The notes below the pieces were generated by a model. That model worked only from the letters and a program-made list of their open reading frames with translations. It was not told where the DNA came from and ran no database searches. The position numbers were made by a program, and so were the translations under genes. A DNA stretch of 64,000 nt from Cacajao melanocephalus. Its lineage: Eukaryota > Chordata > Mammalia > Primates > Pitheciidae. The stretch is from positions 1 to 64,000 of the forward strand of contig CAUYLG010047082.1 of NCBI GenBank assembly GCA_963573385.1. Reading direction: 5' to 3'. Of the stretch, positions 20,780 to 32,971 are shown in pieces. Every line of letters starts with the position of its first letter. The stretch's first letter is position 1.

Positions 20780-23700
20780 AATGGATTTAAACTATACCCT
20801 GGAACAAATGGACTTTACAGATACATACAGAACATTCCATCCAACAACCGCAAGATATACATTGCATTCAACAGCACATGGACCTTTCTTCAAGATAGAC
20901 CATATGATAGCACACAAAATGAGCCTCAATAAATTTAAGAAAATTGAAATTATATCAAGCACCCTCAGAGCACAGTGGAATACAATGAGATCAACTCCAA
21001 AAGGAACCTTCAGAACCATGCAATTTGATTTCCAGCAGGAAATCACCTGCTCCAGAATGATCACTGGGTCAAAAATGAAATGAAGGTGAAAATCAAAAAA
21101 TTCTTTTAACTGAATAACAATAGTGACACAATCTACCAAAAACTCTGGGATACAGCTAAGGTGGTGCTAAGAGGAAACTTCATAGCCCTAAACACCTATA
21201 TCAAGAAGTCTGAAAGAGCAAAGACAGACAATTTCAGATCACACCTCAAGAAACTAGAGAAACAGAAACAAACCTAACCCAAACTCAGCAGAAGAAATGA
21301 TATAACCAAGATAAGAGCAGAAGTAAATGAAATTGAAACAAACAAAATATAAAAGATAAATGAAACAGAATGCTGGTTCTTTGAAAAAATAAATAAAATT
21401 GATAGATCATTAGCAAGATTAACCAAGAAAAGAGAAAATTCAAATAAGTTCAATAAGAAATGAAATGGGAGATATTACAACTGACACCACAGAAATACAA
21501 AAGAACATTCAGGGCTACTATGAATACCCTTATGCACACAACCTAGAAAACCTAGAAGAGATGGATAAATTCCTGGAAAGACACAACCATCCTAGTTTAA
21601 ATCTGGAAGAATCAGATACTTTGAATAGCCCAATAACCAGCAGCGAGACTGAAATGGTAATTTAAAAATCACCAACAAAAGAAAAAGTCCAAGTCCAGAC
21701 AAATTCACATTAGAATTCTACCAGACGTTCAAAGAAGATTTCATACCAATCCTATTGACACAAGTTAAAGAAAGAAGGAACCCTCTCTAATTCATTCTGT
21801 GAAGCAAGTATTACCCTAATTCTAAAACCGGGAAAGGACACAACTAAAAAAGAAAACTACAGACTGATATCCCTGATGAACATAGATGCCAAAATCCTTA
21901 ACAAAATACTACTAACTGAATCCAACAACATATCAAAGAGATAATTCCCTGTGATCAAGTGGGTTTCATTTCAGGGATGCAGGGATGGTTTAACATATGC
22001 AAGTCAATAAATGTGATACACCACATAAACAAAATGACAAACAAAAATCACATGATCATCTCCATAGAAGCAGAAATAGCATTAGACAAAAGTCCAGCAT
22101 CCCTTTATGATTAAAACCCTCAACAAAATTGGCACACAAGGGACATGTCTCAATGTAATAAAAACCATTTATGACAAACACACAGCCAACATAATACTGA
22201 ATGGAAAGAGTTGAAAGCATTCCTCTGAGAACTGGAACAAGTCAAGGATGCCAACTTTTACCACTCCTCTTTAACATAGTACTGAAAGTCCTGGCTAGAG
22301 CAATCAGACAAGAGAAAGAAATACAGGGCATCCAAATTGGTAAAGAGGAAGTCAAACTGTTGCTGTTTGCTGATGACATGATTGCATACCTAGAAAACCC
22401 TAAAGACTCCTCTGGAAAGCTCCTAAAACTGATTAAACAATTCAGCAAAGTTTCTGGATACAAAATTAATGCACACAAATCAGTAGCTCTGCTTTACACC
22501 AGCAGCGATCAAACTGAGAATCAAATCAAGAACTCAACCTCTTTTAAAACAGCTGCAAAAATAAAAATAAAATAAAATGTTTAGGAATATACCTAACCAA
22601 GGAGGTGAAGGACCTCTACAAGGAAAACTACAAAACACTGCTGAAATAAATCACAGACAACGCAAATAGAAACGCATCCCATGTTCATGATGCGTAGAAT
22701 CAATATTGTGAAAATGACCATACTGACAAAAGCAATCTACAAACTCAATGCAATCCCCATCAAAATACTGCCACCTAATTCTTTACAGAATCAGAAAACA
22801 CAATTCTAAAATTCATATGGAACCAAAAAAGAGCCCGCATAGCCAAAGCAAGACTAAGAAAAAGAACAAATCTGGAGGCATTACAGTACCTGATTTCAAA
22901 TTATAAATAAGGCCATAGTCACCAAAACAGTGTGGTACTGGCATAAAAATAGGCACACAGACCAATGTGACAGAATAGAGAACCCAGATATTAACCCAAA
23001 TACTTATAGTCAACTGATCTTCAACAAAGCAAACAAAAACATAAAGTGGGGAAAGAACACCCGGTTCAACAAAGGGTGCTTGGGTAACTGGCTAGCCACA
23101 TGTAGGAGAATGAAACTGGATCTTCATCTCTCACCTTACACAAAAATCAACTCAAGATGGATAAAGACTTAAACCTAAGACCTGAAACTATAAATACTCT
23201 AGTAGATAACACCAGGAAAACCCTTCTAGACATTAGCTTAGGAAAGGATTTCATGATCAAGAGTCCAAAAGCAAACTCAATAAAAACAAAGATAAATAGC
23301 TGGAACTTAAATTAAACTAAAGAGCTTTTGCCCAGCAAAAGGAACAGTCAGACAACCTACAGAGTGGAAGAAAATCTTCACAATCTATACATCTGACAAA
23401 GGACTAATATCCAGAATCCATAATTAATTCAAACAAGTGAGTAAGAAAAAAAACAAACAGTTCATCAAAAAGTGGGCTAAGGACATGAATAGACAATTTT
23501 CAAAAGAAGGATATACAAATGGGCAACAAACATATGAAAAAATGCTCACTATCACTAATGATCAGGGAAATGCAAATCAAAACCACAATGCCATACCACC
23601 TTACCCCTGCAAGAATGGCCGTAATAAAAAAATAGTAGAGGTTGGTGTGGATGTGATGAACAGGGAAGACTTCTACACTGCTGGTGGGAATGTAAACTAG

Positions 23701-23815
23701 TACAACTACTCTGGAAAACAGTGTGGAGATTCCTTAAAGAACTAAAAGTAGAACTACCATTTGATCCAGCAATCCCACTACTGGGTATCTACCCAAAGGA
23801 AAAGATAGCATTATA

Positions 23816-23862
23816 CAAAAAAAAAAACAAAAAAACAAACAAACAAAAAAAAACAAACACTT
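23816..23862 (+). repeat. A-rich (CAAA)n expansion inside L1 ORF2
   Basis: A run of A with interspersed C (caaacaaacaaaaaa-type) lies in the ORF2 C-terminal region, unlike the L1 consensus at this place. Confidence 0.9.
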
Positions 23863-24042
23863 GCACATGCTTGTTTATAGTGGCAAATTCAAAATTACAA
23901 AAACGTGGAACCAACCCAAATGCCCATCATAAGTGGGAGCTAAGCTATGAGTATGTAAAGGCTTAAGAATGACACAGTGGACTTCGGGTAGTCAGGAGGA
24001 AAGGGTGGGAAGGGAGTGAAAGATAAAAGACTACAAAAAAAA

Positions 24043-24292
<250 letters not shown>

Positions 24293-24440
24293 CTACAAAT
24301 AGGGTACAGTGTATACTGCCTGGGTGATGGTTGCATCAAAATATCACAAATCACCACTAAAAGACTTACTCATCTAACCAAACACCACCTGTTACCCAAT
24401 AACCTATGGAAATAAAAAAAATTAAAAAAAAAAAAAAAGG

Positions 24441-25542
24441 AAAACCTAGTATTGAAGCCATGTAAGTTTCCCTCAGTTTTCATAAAACACAGTCAGTACT
24501 CCATCTTAATTTTCAATAAGCACACAACCCATCATTTGAAGTAAAACTGGTAAATAAAAGTTCCACATAAAATATCCGATGTCTCAAAGCACATCTAGAA
24601 TAGAAAAAGAATAAAAATAAGTAGAATTTAAGAAATTTAGAAAAGAATATGCACAACAGGCAAGCATCATCTATCTCTCTAAAACACCAAGAGCTATCTG
24701 CCCTTACTAATCTAGATAGCTGCTACAAAATCCTACAGCATCTTTTTTTCTTTCCTTTGAATCAAATTACGATTTAAGCAACGTAATTCATTCTACACTG
24801 TTTGTTTTTAGCATGAAGGAGAAGGAGGAGCATGTGCATGCTTTCTCAATCATAATCATATTACACAGAAGGATTTCCAGCTGTACAGCCCACCCAACTG
24901 TGTATGTGTGAGGCGTGAGTTTAAAAATATATAATACATGACTATTCATTCCAAGGAATGGGAATATGTCACTGGAATAATTATGTTGCTGTTAAAATAT
25001 ATTTTAGAGATACATTGAAAATTGAGATTTGTGCTTATAATATTTAAAAACTCAACTGTCATGGAAGATACAAGCAGAGAATCACTTTTTCCCCTAGACT
25101 TTTTGCTACACAAATGGATCTGATATATATATGTAAATACATATTTTTATATATAAATGTATACACACATATACATATAGACACATGCACAGATATATAT
25201 CTGAAGACAGCACGAAGCATAGACATACTACAGTATACACGGACATAATCAAAGACATAGTAGATTAAAGACTCAACAGATGCCACAACAAGCAAATTCA
25301 GAACGTTTTTTAACCTATGTATATCGCTTTTCTAATTAATGTCTATGTTTGCCAATAAATAGCTGTCTGATGGAGATCAACTGAGATATATTAATCTACA
25401 TACTGTGAAAATTACAGATTTTTCCTAAGTAGGATTTATTAAAAATACTTATTTTAAAAAATCCTGGAAACGAGTATATCAGAGATATCAAATAGCAGAT
25501 TTAAATAAAAATTTAGAGTTAGTATACAATTCTAAAGATGGT
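24441..25542. other. AT-rich single-copy interval
   Basis: No family is recognised. A TA/TG/CA-rich low-complexity patch lies at about 25118-25202 (tatatatatgtaaatacata and similar). Confidence 0.45.
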
Positions 25543-25925
25543 TTCTCAGTCAGTTCTGGCTGCTACAACAGATTCAGAACTGGGTGGCTTAAACAGCAAA
25601 CATGTATTTCTCACAGTTCCTGGCATCTGGAAGTCCGAGATCAGGTGGCTAGCACAGTCTAGTTCTTGGCGAGGGTCTCCTTCCTAATTATGTTTTTACA
25701 TGGCCTTCCTTGGTGTGTGCAGCCAGAGAAAGAACCCCTGTGTCTCCTCCTCCTCTTCTTTTTTTTTTTTTTAATAAGGGATTTACTCACATCTTGAACA
25801 GCACACCCTCATGACCTAACCTACTCTAATTACCTCCCAAAGGCCTACCTCCAAATACCATCACATTAGGGATTAGGGTTTCAGTGTATGAATTCTGGAG
25901 GAACACAAACATTTAGTCCATAGCA
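25543..25925 (-). mobile_element. MLT1A-type MaLR solo LTR
   Basis: This antisense LTR starts near 'tctcagtcagttctggctgc', has 'gtatttctcacagttcctgg' and 'ctcatgacctaacctactct', and ends in the diagnostic 'acatttagtccatagca'. A T-run at about 25757-25772 is an internal expansion. Confidence 0.88.
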
Positions 25926-27925
25926 GATGCGTGAGACAATTTTTTTTCATCTTCCAAAGCAGATGGGGACTATGGCGTGAACAGGCAGGATTAATGCAGG
26001 AGCGACGGTTTCATTCAAAGTGATCACATTTCAACACGACATTAGAAAGCAGCAACTGTCCACTCGCAGAATGAATATGAAGAAATATGTTTCGCTGAGC
26101 GAATTTACCACAGTCTTCTTGCACACAGTAAGTGGAAAGTATTTTGAATGCTTTGAGTTAGGATGACCAGATCAAACATAACAGGCAGGAGCACAGCAAT
26201 TTCTCCGGAAACTATAATCTTTCCAGGGACTAAAAGTAAAATGGAAACATACTGACTGATGCATGGCATTCTATTTGCTCTTTTATAGGGCCAAGACTTT
26301 GTTGATACATGCCTGGAAAAATAATGATGTGAGGTCTTCACACATAATAATTTCATAAAATATTCCATCAGGACACACCAATCAAGCTGAAGCCAAGCTG
26401 TACTCTAAGCCATGACACTTGCCAAGGTGTCACACCTGCTGAAAATGCAAAAATAAATAAACATGGCTTGTGTGTCTCTAAGCTCATGACAAATCAAGAT
26501 AGGTTTAATGGCAGAACTTGTGCTACTCACATAGTAAAGGTTCACATATCATCCTCAAGATCTCTCCATTCTACTATGAATTTTGCCTTTATTTCTGATA
26601 ATATCTAAAATGGCCACAATCAGACTGCATCTAGTATCTCCTAAGTTAAAGTTTTTATCTGTAAGAAGTAAGTTTTAATCAATAGGGTTTTAAAGACTGG
26701 CTCAGTGACCTTTTCTGAGTTACAGCTTCCAACTTCTTATCTAATTCAGGATTTACACAGAATTTACCTAATCTACCAATGTCTTATCTCTTCTTTGAAC
26801 AGCCCTATTTTTGAAAACCTAATGTCCTTACCTTCCTGTCTCCTTCCTTGTTCTACCCTGTAAATATAAAAAAGGAAGCAAGCAAGTAACTAGCAATTAA
26901 TAAAGCAATCACACAGACCTAGAGCCCACGCAACTGCTGGCCTCGAATATATTTATTGCATACCTATTCACCCATACTCACAAATAACAACCAAAACCCA
27001 GCTTGAAAGAGAAGACACAACAAAGTAAATTATTTCAAACCCAATGATTAATTCTCAGATGCCACTCTGATTTCTTTTAGACTCATCTTTAATTCCAAGT
27101 TAGGAGATCATAATGATTATAAGGTATGTGTCAAATACGTTTACAAAATCACAAAATGATGTTTTTAACTACTCAAAAAACATAATTTTGTATTGGAATG
27201 CAACAACTTTGAAATAGTGATCTAATATTTGACTAAACTAAAGCCTGGCCATATATCACCTCTGCCTATGATTCACGTCTGAACAAGCAGAACAAAATCC
27301 ACTTCTCTAGAAGGACAAAGAAGGGACATCTTTTCAATTCTTTTATATAAGAAACCAGAGGCAAGATCCTTTTCTGCTATTACATATTAGTTATTCTTAA
27401 AATGAAGTACCTTACGAATACTTCACTAACTATCCAATTAAACTGTAGGCCATTTGTTTCATAAATGTTTAACGCCCATTGCATATAATAATTAAATCCA
27501 ATTGCATTGTCTTGAAATGGCTGATGGAAATTAGGCTATACTCTAATGCTTATAATTTGACACTTTTATTTACTTCAGTAAAAGACAGAAGTTTAAAAAC
27601 TTTGTTAACTTCTTTGGTTCATCCAAGAGATATAGAAATTAAAGGTAATTTCTTAGAAAAATGAAGTATTGGATGCTAAATGAGCATGCTCTCTTGTAGC
27701 AGCAACCGCCAGCAGAGATGCAGGCGTACATGTGGCTAGTCTTCAGGTCTATTCAACTGTAAAACCTGACCATGGGAGGAGAGGAAGCAGAGGACTGATA
27801 CACTGAGGTATCTCTTACAATAGAATATATAAATAGGATTTAGAAGAGATGAAAAGGAAATTTATAAAAATGCAATTAAAAAATGGAGTAAGATGAAAAT
27901 TTTAATAAGAAAGTCACTGAAAGTC
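25926..27925. other. Single-copy interval, no gene or repeat recognised
   Basis: About 2 kb of AT-rich DNA without recognisable repeat family, long frame or splice-bounded exon candidate. Confidence 0.45.
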
Positions 27926-27926
27926 T

Positions 27927-28131
27927 TTTCTTTTTTTTTTTTTTTTGAGACAGGATCTCACTCTGCTACCCAGGCTGGAGTGCAGTGGCGTGATCTCAGC
28001 TCACTGCAACCTCCTCCTCCCTCAGCATCCTAGAATCCTGAGTATCAGGGATCACTGGCATGTGCCACCATGCCTGGATAATTTTTTTGTATTTTTGTGG
28101 AGATGAGTTTTTACCATGTTGCCCAGGCTTG
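27927..28131 (-). mobile_element. Old Alu SINE (AluJ-like), truncated
   Basis: A T-run is followed by 'gagacaggatctcactctgc', 'aggctggagtgcagtggcgt' and the A-linker complement 'tttttttgtatttttgtgga', ending at 'ccatgttgcccaggctt'. The 5' part of the left arm is missing. Divergence suggests AluJ. Possible degraded flanking repeats (tgaaagtctttt / tgaaggagccttttg) are seen. Confidence 0.88.
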
Positions 28132-28489
28132 AAGGAGCCTTTTGTAGACTGTAAATAGTTAAAATGGTATCACTCCTGTGGTTCTCTGATTGTAATTTTT
28201 AAAATAAAATAGAGTTTGTCCCATCAATCATACCCAATGTTCTTAATTTTTTCTTTTTAAATGTAATTTGTTCACTCACTCATTCATTCATAATGTAATG
28301 AATGAGTATCTATTGATCCAGCAGTATGTAATACAGTCAAAAATTCCAGTGTCATGGAGCTTTTTATTTGTAAGACATAGATAGTAAACAAAAAGAAGTA
28401 AGTAAAATACGTGACATTTTATATTGTGATACGCTCTAAGGTAAAAACAATAAAACAAAGAAAGGAAGGGTTTACAGAAGGTATGGGAG

Positions 28490-28774
28490 AGGTCAGCTAA
28501 CTAATTTGTGGGTCACATCTGGCCCACTGCTGACCCTTTTGAGTGAAAACCCTGAAAAGAATAATGCATCATGACACATGAAAATTGCATTATATTCAAA
28601 TTTAAGTGGCCATAAAGTATTTGAACATAAGTACACTTATCATATATGTACTGTCTATGACTACTTTTATGCTACAAAAACAGAGCTGAGCAGCTACAAC
28701 AGAGAGCTTATGGCTACAAAACTTGCAATATTTACCATGTAGCCCATTACAACAAAACTTTGCTGGACCCTAGT
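28490..28774. mobile_element. Non-autonomous hAT-like DNA transposon
   Basis: The ends are imperfect terminal inverted repeats: ggtcagctaactaa at 28491 and the complement-type 'actttgctggaccctag' at about 28757-28773. The inner phrases 'tctggcccactgctgac', 'gtactgtctatgactacttt' and 'aatatttaccatgtagccca' match a very common mammalian medium-reiteration hAT relic whose exact name I do not assign. It has no transposase and lies inside the L2. Confidence 0.72.
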
Positions 28775-28955
28775 TTACAACATCAAATGGAAAGATCTAG
28801 AAAGGTCTTAGGAGAAGATGGCCTTTGAGTGAAGAACTGAAGAAGTGAGAAAGTGAGTTGCACGAAGTGCATCACTGGACATGCCTTCAAAGGGTCACTC
28901 CGAGGGATATGTTAAAAGCACATTAAGGAGGAAGGAGTATATTTCAGTATTATAT

Positions 28956-29178
28956 GTCAGTGGTGACGGTAATGTCTTTTGACCAGGATAGTAGCTGTGG
29001 AAGTTGGTTTATAAAACTATATTATAAATTATAGGTCAGTGGTGATAGTAATGTATTTTGACCAGGATAGCAGAAGTGGAAGTTGGTTTATAAAACTATA
29101 TTATAAATTATAGGTCAGTGGTGACAGTAATGTATTTTGACCAGGATACCAGCCGTGGAAGTTGGTTTATAAAACTGG
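28956..29178 (+). repeat. 79-bp minisatellite, 2.8 copies
   Basis: Units start at 28956, 29035 and 29114, exactly 79 bases apart. Each starts gtcagtggtgacggtaatgt or a near variant and contains 'ttttgaccaggata' and 'ggaagttggtttataaaact'. The first two end in an AT-rich 'atattataaattatag'; the third stops before it. Differences between units are few (roughly 3 to 6 substitutions). Confidence 0.97.
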
Positions 29179-30722
29179 AAGAATGAAGCCATTTATTGCA
29201 ATGGGAAAGACCATGGGAAGGGAAGGTGTGGGAGGATGATCAGGAATTCAGTTTAGTAGCCTGACAGGCCTCTACATGTGAAGACACTAAGCAGACACTG
29301 GGCAGATTAGTTTGGATTCCAAGAAAAAGACCTGGGTGGGAGATAAGGTTGAAAGTCATCAGTGTCTCAATGTCACTTAACGCCATGAAAGAGGGCAAGA
29401 TCCCTGAGAGTTTGGGTCTGAAGTGGGTTAAAGTGAGTTCCCAGGTTAAAGACATTGGATTGATGGAAAAGAACCAGCCAAGGGAGCAAAGGACAAGAGG
29501 TACTGGAGTTAGGTGGTTGAAAAGAAGGGAAGTTTCTGGAAACTAAGGGAAAAAAATGTTTCCGGGAGGAATGATTAATCATCTGTGTCAAATGCTGCTG
29601 ACAGGACAAATAAAATTAGAACTGAGAACAAATGGATCTAATGATGCTGACTGTTGTACTTACTAGTCAAAGTCTAGGAACTTGGGTAAGAGCAGTTTTG
29701 GTGACATAACATGTCTGAGTGGGTTGAAATGAAAATGGAAAGCTATAAAGAGAAGGAGAGAAATTGAGGGGTATCTAGAAGGAGAAATTAGCTTGAGAGG
29801 CTTTTTGCTGCTCAATTTTAGTAGAAATAATATATTTAAATGCTGATGGGAAAAATCTGGCAGAGAGGAAACATTTGTTAATACAGGAGAGGCAGTGACA
29901 GAAAGAAAGGAAGAGGAAGTGTAACTGCTGGAGTAGTGTCCTTTAGTAGTCAAGACCAAAGGCATCTAGTGAAGAAATGAAGAGGTTGGTTTGAGTTAGA
30001 AGCATGAATAATTTATCTAGAATAACAGAAGGAAAGGTAGCATTACAGATGTTAATCGATGGTTAGATGTAATGATGGAAGTGGATGGAAGTTCTCTGTG
30101 ATTACTTCTATATCCTCAGTGACAGAAAAGCGAGCTCATCAGCTGAATATTATGACAGGGGAAGAGAGACTAGAACTTTTAGAGTTGAGAATAAGGTGTG
30201 AATAAATGTCTAGAAAAATGTTGAGATACAACGGTTTAGAAAACTACAGTACAATTGCCACCCAGCTTTAAGGACTCATTTGAGGTTACTGATATGGATT
30301 TAAAGTGAGTTGTATTTTTCTTTAGTCATGTTTAGCTTCAAGATGCAGGCATGGAATAGGCAGAGATGAACTGAACTGGGTATTGATTTTTGCCAAGTAT
30401 ATATGATAAGGCAAAAAGTGGCAAAAGAGTAGAGGTTACATAGGTAAGAGAGTAATTATAATGATGGATGTTAGAGTTTAATCTAAAAAGGGATGTGAGT
30501 CATAATGTGAAGAACCATGAAACACTGGTGATTTCCACAGACTGTAAGTCCTGGGTGTGGCTGATGCATTTGGGAAGTTGGTACTAGAGGTGGAGATAGT
30601 AGTCAAGGAAGAGATGTTTGAAATGAGATCACAGAGGTGTTGTGGAAGAGAATACCTGGTAAGAGAGCTTTCTTGAGAGACCAAACGTAGTGAAATATTT
30701 CAAGAGTTGGGGAGTGACTGGT

Positions 30723-30783
30723 TGATATGGTTTGGATCTGTGTCCCTACCCGAATCTCCCTACCCAAAGAATGAACTAATACA
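30723..30783 (+). mobile_element. 61-bp ghost of a MaLR LTR with both ends and TSD
   Basis: The first about 36 bases match the start of an MST/THE1-type LTR (tgatatggtttggatctgtg), and the last dozen match its end (gaactaataca). Roughly 300 bases between them are gone. The pentamer ctggt flanks it on both sides (30718-30722 and 30784-30788), as expected for the 5-bp target duplication of a MaLR insertion. Confidence 0.82.
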
Positions 30784-30788
30784 CTGGT

Positions 30789-31368
30789 GATGCAGAGAAA
30801 AGAGAGATATAGTCTTTCAGGCATTAGATTCTGGGGAATGAGAGATTATTTGAGAGAACTTGGCCTTTTGGGGTGACTTACATGAACAGAGATAAAGAAC
30901 ATGACTGATATTAGCCCTCATTGTACCAAGGAAGAAAATAACACAGTTTCATTAGCAAATATTAGTAGGAACAAACTTGAGCTAAAATAACTTTTTAGTA
31001 AACTTTTAAAAGATAATCTTCACTTGTTAGCACCTAACTTTAATCACTGAAGCAGCTGTTGCTTATAGTCTGGGGATCTTTACCAAGAAAGCAAACATAG
31101 TACCAACAGCAGGTCCTAAGATGTTCTAATAAATGAGTAACACATTTATTAATGTTACTGTTGGATTGTTCCAGTCATCTTGTAGTTCACATTTTATAAT
31201 GTTAATTTTTCCTGTACTTTGGTGGCTAGCTAAAAATAATACTGATTACATTTTAACTTGGTGTCTATTCAGTAGATTTTTAAAAAAATAAATAAATAAT
31301 ACATAAATCAAGTAAATTAAAAGAACTATGTACTTAATGATTAGTAGTATTACTTTTCATTTAAAGAC
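30789..31368. other. Single-copy interval, nothing recognised
   Basis: AT-rich sequence, possibly still upstream L2, too diverged to say. Confidence 0.35.
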
Positions 31369-31734
31369 TGTATTAGTCCATTTTCCCATTGCTATAAAGA
31401 AGTGAGACTGGGTAATTTATAAAGAAAAGAGGCATAATTGGCTCATGGTTCTATAGGCTATACAAAAAGCATGGCTGGGGAGGCCCCAGGAAACACAATC
31501 ATAGTAAGAAGGCAAAGGGGAAGCAGGCATGTCTTACATGGCCAGAGCAGGAAGAAGAGAAGCGGGAAGTTCTACACACTTTTCAACAACCATATCTCCT
31601 GACTATCACAAGAACAGCAAGGTGGGAAATCCATCCCCTTGATTGAATCACCTCTCACCCAGGCCCCTCCTCCAACATTGCAAATTCCAATTCAACATGA
31701 GATTTGGGCAGGAACACAAATCCCAATCATATCA
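31369..31734 (-). mobile_element. MST-type MaLR solo LTR
   Basis: The antisense LTR runs from tgtattagtccattttccca to 'cccaatcatatca', with 'gtaatttataaagaaaagag', 'gctggggaggccccaggaaa' and 'caagaacagcaaggtgggaa' in between. The flanking pentamers aagac (31364-31368) and cagac (31735-31739) differ at one base, a plausible aged target duplication. Confidence 0.88.
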
Positions 31735-31934
31735 CAGACTAAACATCAAGATTCAGCATGGTGATTCAAACAGTGATTATCTCTTGTGGGTGTGGGAAGT
31801 CATAAGGATGGGACAGAAAAAGATGTGCATAGGTAGATAAAGGTTACCTAGAATGATTAGTTTTGGAGTTACATATGTTCACAGGTATGAATTTTATGAT
31901 TTTTTTACTATCCACCTTTACTCACGTACGTATC

Positions 31935-32315
31935 TGTTGCTGTGGGTTGAAAGTGTCCCCTAAATTTCATGTGTTGGAAACTAAATCCCCAAATTCATAT
32001 GTTGATTGGAGGTGGGGCCTTTGGGAGGTAATTGGGATTAGATAAGGTCATCAAGGTGGGGCTCCCATGAGGGGATTAATGATTTTTTAAAGAGAAGAAA
32101 AGTGACTTGAGCTAGCACATTTCCTCTGTTTCACCAAGTGACACCTCCTGCAACGTTCTGATGCAGCAGGAAGACCTTCACCAGAAGCCGAGGAGATGTC
32201 AGCACCATGCCCTTGGACTTCTCAACTTCCAGAATGGTAAGAAACAAATCTCTTTTCTTTACAAATTACCCAGGTTGTGGTATCCTGTTGTAGCAACAAG
32301 AAATGGACTAAGGCA
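31935..32315 (+). mobile_element. MLT1A/B-type MaLR solo LTR
   Basis: This sense LTR starts tgttgctgtgggttgaaagt, has 'ttggaggtggggcctttggg' and 'cttcaccagaagccgaggag', and ends at 'gaaatggactaaggca'. No internal sequence is attached. Confidence 0.88.
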
Positions 32316-32639
32316 TATTATTAAGATATCAGTTAGATATATTTGATATCACAAAGATTTATATTTACAAACATTCTATTGTAAGATCACACTTCCACTG
32401 GGCTTCCCTGTTGGCATGAGTCCAAAGTCCCATATGCTCAGAGAAAAAGTTCCCCTGAGCCATACATACATCCTCAGTCAAAAGGCGGTACATGAACACT
32501 GTGTATGTCTGGCAAGATGTCTATATCATCCTCTATCCCAATATTAACCAGACAAAACATTATTCCTGTCATCAGATTATACAAGGTTTATTTAAATTTG
32601 TATCATTAATTTGCTGTTTTGTTTGCTCACCATTTCTTG
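32316..32639. other. Interval without recognised feature
   Basis: Possibly the start of the old L1M that is clearer further right; no gene or named repeat seen. Confidence 0.35.
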
Positions 32640-32919
32640 TCACATCTTAGATTCCCCTTCTGGAGTTATTTTTATTCTACCCTAAGTATATGCTTTAGGA
32701 ATTTCTGTAGTAAAAGGCTGCTGGGGGCAATATTTTTCAGTTTTTGATTATCTAAAAAGTCTTTATTTCATCATCATTTTGAAAGATAATCTTAAATGAT
32801 GAGAGTATTACAGACATTTTTTTCTTAACAGCTTAAAGTGATTATTCTATTGTCTTCTATCTTTCATTGTTGTGCATTTTATGTGCTCTTGGCTGAACTG
32901 CATGTCTTCATAGGTAAGT

Positions 32920-32923
<4 letters not shown>
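32640..32923 (-). mobile_element. L1M-type LINE fragment, part 1
   Basis: The phrases 'atcatcattttgaaagataa' and 'tattctattgtcttctatct' resemble the antisense of an old L1M, in the region usually reading '...ttgaaggatagttttgctgg...cactgccttctggcctcc'. It continues beyond the microsatellite and Alu at 32924-33232. Confidence 0.55.

Positions 32924-32968
<45 letters not shown>
32924..32968 (+). repeat. (TG)n microsatellite at an Alu tail
   Basis: About 22 perfect TG units follow a T-run and end directly at the oligo-T end of the reverse-strand Alu. It is long enough to be polymorphic. Confidence 0.97.

Positions 32969-32971
<3 letters not shown>

Larger units (their letters stand above)
20282..23965 (+). 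pseudogene. L1 ORF2 pseudogene (endonuclease / reverse transcriptase)
   Basis: ORF2 starts at the ATG at 20282, about 80 bases after ORF1. A stop at 20357-20359 truncates it after 25 codons. Later pieces are still readable in different frames: the end of the endonuclease domain (20781-21083, with a KIDHMI stretch), the reverse-transcriptase core with the FADD signature (codons at 22366-22377, within an open piece at 22201-22575), and the C-terminal region (23437-23965, with IYPKE). A (CAA)9 expansion sits in the endonuclease part and an A-rich expansion in the C-terminal part. The intact protein nicks DNA and primes cDNA synthesis; this one cannot. Confidence 0.92.
28265..30715 (-). mobile_element. 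Long L2 LINE fragment including reverse-transcriptase region
   Basis: On the minus strand this runs from the L2 3' end far into its ORF2. From left to right I see the 3' tail (cactcattcattcat), the 3' region near 28800-28860 ('gaagaactgaagaagtgaga'), the reverse-transcriptase region (29200-29610, including 'gtcaaatgctgctgacagga') and the upstream ORF part (29680-30470, e.g. 'agcgagctcatcagctgaat'). L2 ORF2 encodes a CR1-type endonuclease and reverse transcriptase. Frames are broken throughout and the catalytic Asp-Asp box near 29355 is not recognisable. It is interrupted by a hAT-like element and carries a minisatellite. Confidence 0.75.

Noticed and set aside
28956..29178. CRISPR-like array
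   Set aside because: Units are 79-bp direct tandem repeats without separate spacers, in a vertebrate genome; this is a minisatellite.
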